Below, one piece after another: positions 4,696-5,010 of a DNA stretch of 5,010 bases (the stretch's first letter is position 1; each line of letters starts with the position of its first letter). Under the pieces are notes generated by a model. That model saw nothing but the letters and a program-made list of their open reading frames with translations, was not told the origin of the DNA and ran no database searches. The stretch is from Promethearchaeota archaeon (GTDB lineage Archaea > Asgardarchaeota > Lokiarchaeia > Sigynarchaeales > SOKP01): positions 1-5,010 of the forward strand of contig WJKD01000789.1 in assembly GCA_014729315.1 (NCBI GenBank), given 5' to 3'. Both the position numbers and the translations under genes were made by a program.

Positions 4696-5010
4696 TCATG
4701 CTTTAGCTTTTTCTTCTTTTATCCTCTCCAGCAACTTCTTCGCCGGCTCATCATTCGGGTCTTGCGGCACCAGTTTCCCTTCAAACGCCTGTTTCAAAAT
4801 ACTCTGGCGCAGGGCTTCCGCTTTTTGCAGGCTTTGCTCGATGCTTTGTTCCAGATGGTCGGCAATTGAAAGGCGGGATTCGATTTCCTGAACGATTTGG
4901 GTTTGTTCTTCCACTGAAGCCAGACAAATGGTTAGGCGTTCGAATTTCGATTTATTTAAAATAGGCAAAGTGGTCGAAGATGCATTTTGTTTAATTGCCT
5001 TTTGAAAAAA
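4696..5010 (-). CDS. hsdS: Type I restriction-modification specificity subunit HsdS, C-terminal part
   Basis: The minus-strand frame is open to the window edge; the visible 104 residues are the C-terminus of HsdS, which recognises the target sequence and scaffolds HsdM and HsdR. The first 30 residues (KQNASSTTLPILNKSKFERL) are the end of the second target-recognition domain. Then comes the conserved junction ASVEEQTQIVQEIESRLS, the long spacer helix (SIADHLEQSIEQSLQKAEAL) and the family hallmark LRQSILKQAFEGKLVPQDP. It ends in a charged tail, ERIKEEKAKA. A TTG at 4966-4968 is an internal leucine codon, not a start: coding similarity continues beyond it to the edge. The TIR gene converges on it, with stops 90 nt apart. 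It lies upstream of hsdM on the same strand, but any read-through would be antisense to the TIR gene. Confidence 0.95.
   Translation of the reverse strand, partial: FFQKAIKQNASSTTLPILNKSKFERLTICLASVEEQTQIVQEIESRLSIADHLEQSIEQSLQKAEALRQSILKQAFEGKLVPQDPNDEPAKKLLERIKEEKAKA

Noticed and set aside
4696..4968. A complete 90-residue gene starting at TTG 4968
   Set aside because: The frame stays open and HsdS-like to the window edge, so this is the tail of a longer hsdS and not an independent small gene.

Overview
This is bacterial chromosome sequence, or a chromosomal island, built around a type I restriction-modification (RM) locus. Coding density, clear Shine-Dalgarno sites and sigma70-like promoters (TTGATT-N17-TATAAT and TTGACT-N17-TATATT) mark it as bacterial. 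The base composition is a mosaic: core genes of moderate GC, a very AT-rich central segment (about 3200-4690), and a small GC-rich repeat block (about 345-545). Protein style hints loosely at an environmental FCB-type or similar lineage, but the organism cannot be identified from this sequence alone.

Layout, left to right. (1) 1-182, minus: 5' part of a small conserved hypothetical gene running off the left edge, with a good promoter at 223-251. (2) 183-588: no gene, but a GC-rich block with two strong inverted repeats and, at its right edge, a perfect 8-bp palindrome overlapping the next gene's stop codon. (3) 589-780 and 805-1236, minus: two small unrecognised genes in one probable operon, with two tandem promoter candidates at 1298-1326 and 1390-1418. 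(4) 1453-2964, minus: intact hsdM, the DNA methyltransferase subunit. (5) 2977-3195, minus: a 72-residue ribbon-helix-helix/antitoxin-like protein with a TTG start and strong ribosome site, 12 nt ahead of hsdM. (6) 3196-3618: a very AT-rich divergent intergenic region. (7) 3619-4605, plus: a TIR-domain protein with an intact catalytic-type glutamate and an unrecognised C-terminal domain. (8) 4696-5010, minus: the C-terminal 104 residues of hsdS, the specificity subunit, running off the right edge.

How it fits together. HsdM and HsdS should form the modification enzyme; with an HsdR subunit, not in this window, they would make a restriction enzyme. On the minus strand the order is hsdS, a gap filled by an oppositely oriented AT-rich TIR gene, then the antitoxin-like gene and hsdM. 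A TIR effector lodged inside a type I RM locus recalls other nested defence cargo, such as the PrrC anticodon nuclease in the EcoprrI locus. The most interesting reading is that the TIR gene is a second-layer or guard effector, and that the small ribbon-helix-helix protein, divergent from it and co-transcribed with hsdM, may regulate both sides. That link is inference from gene arrangement only.
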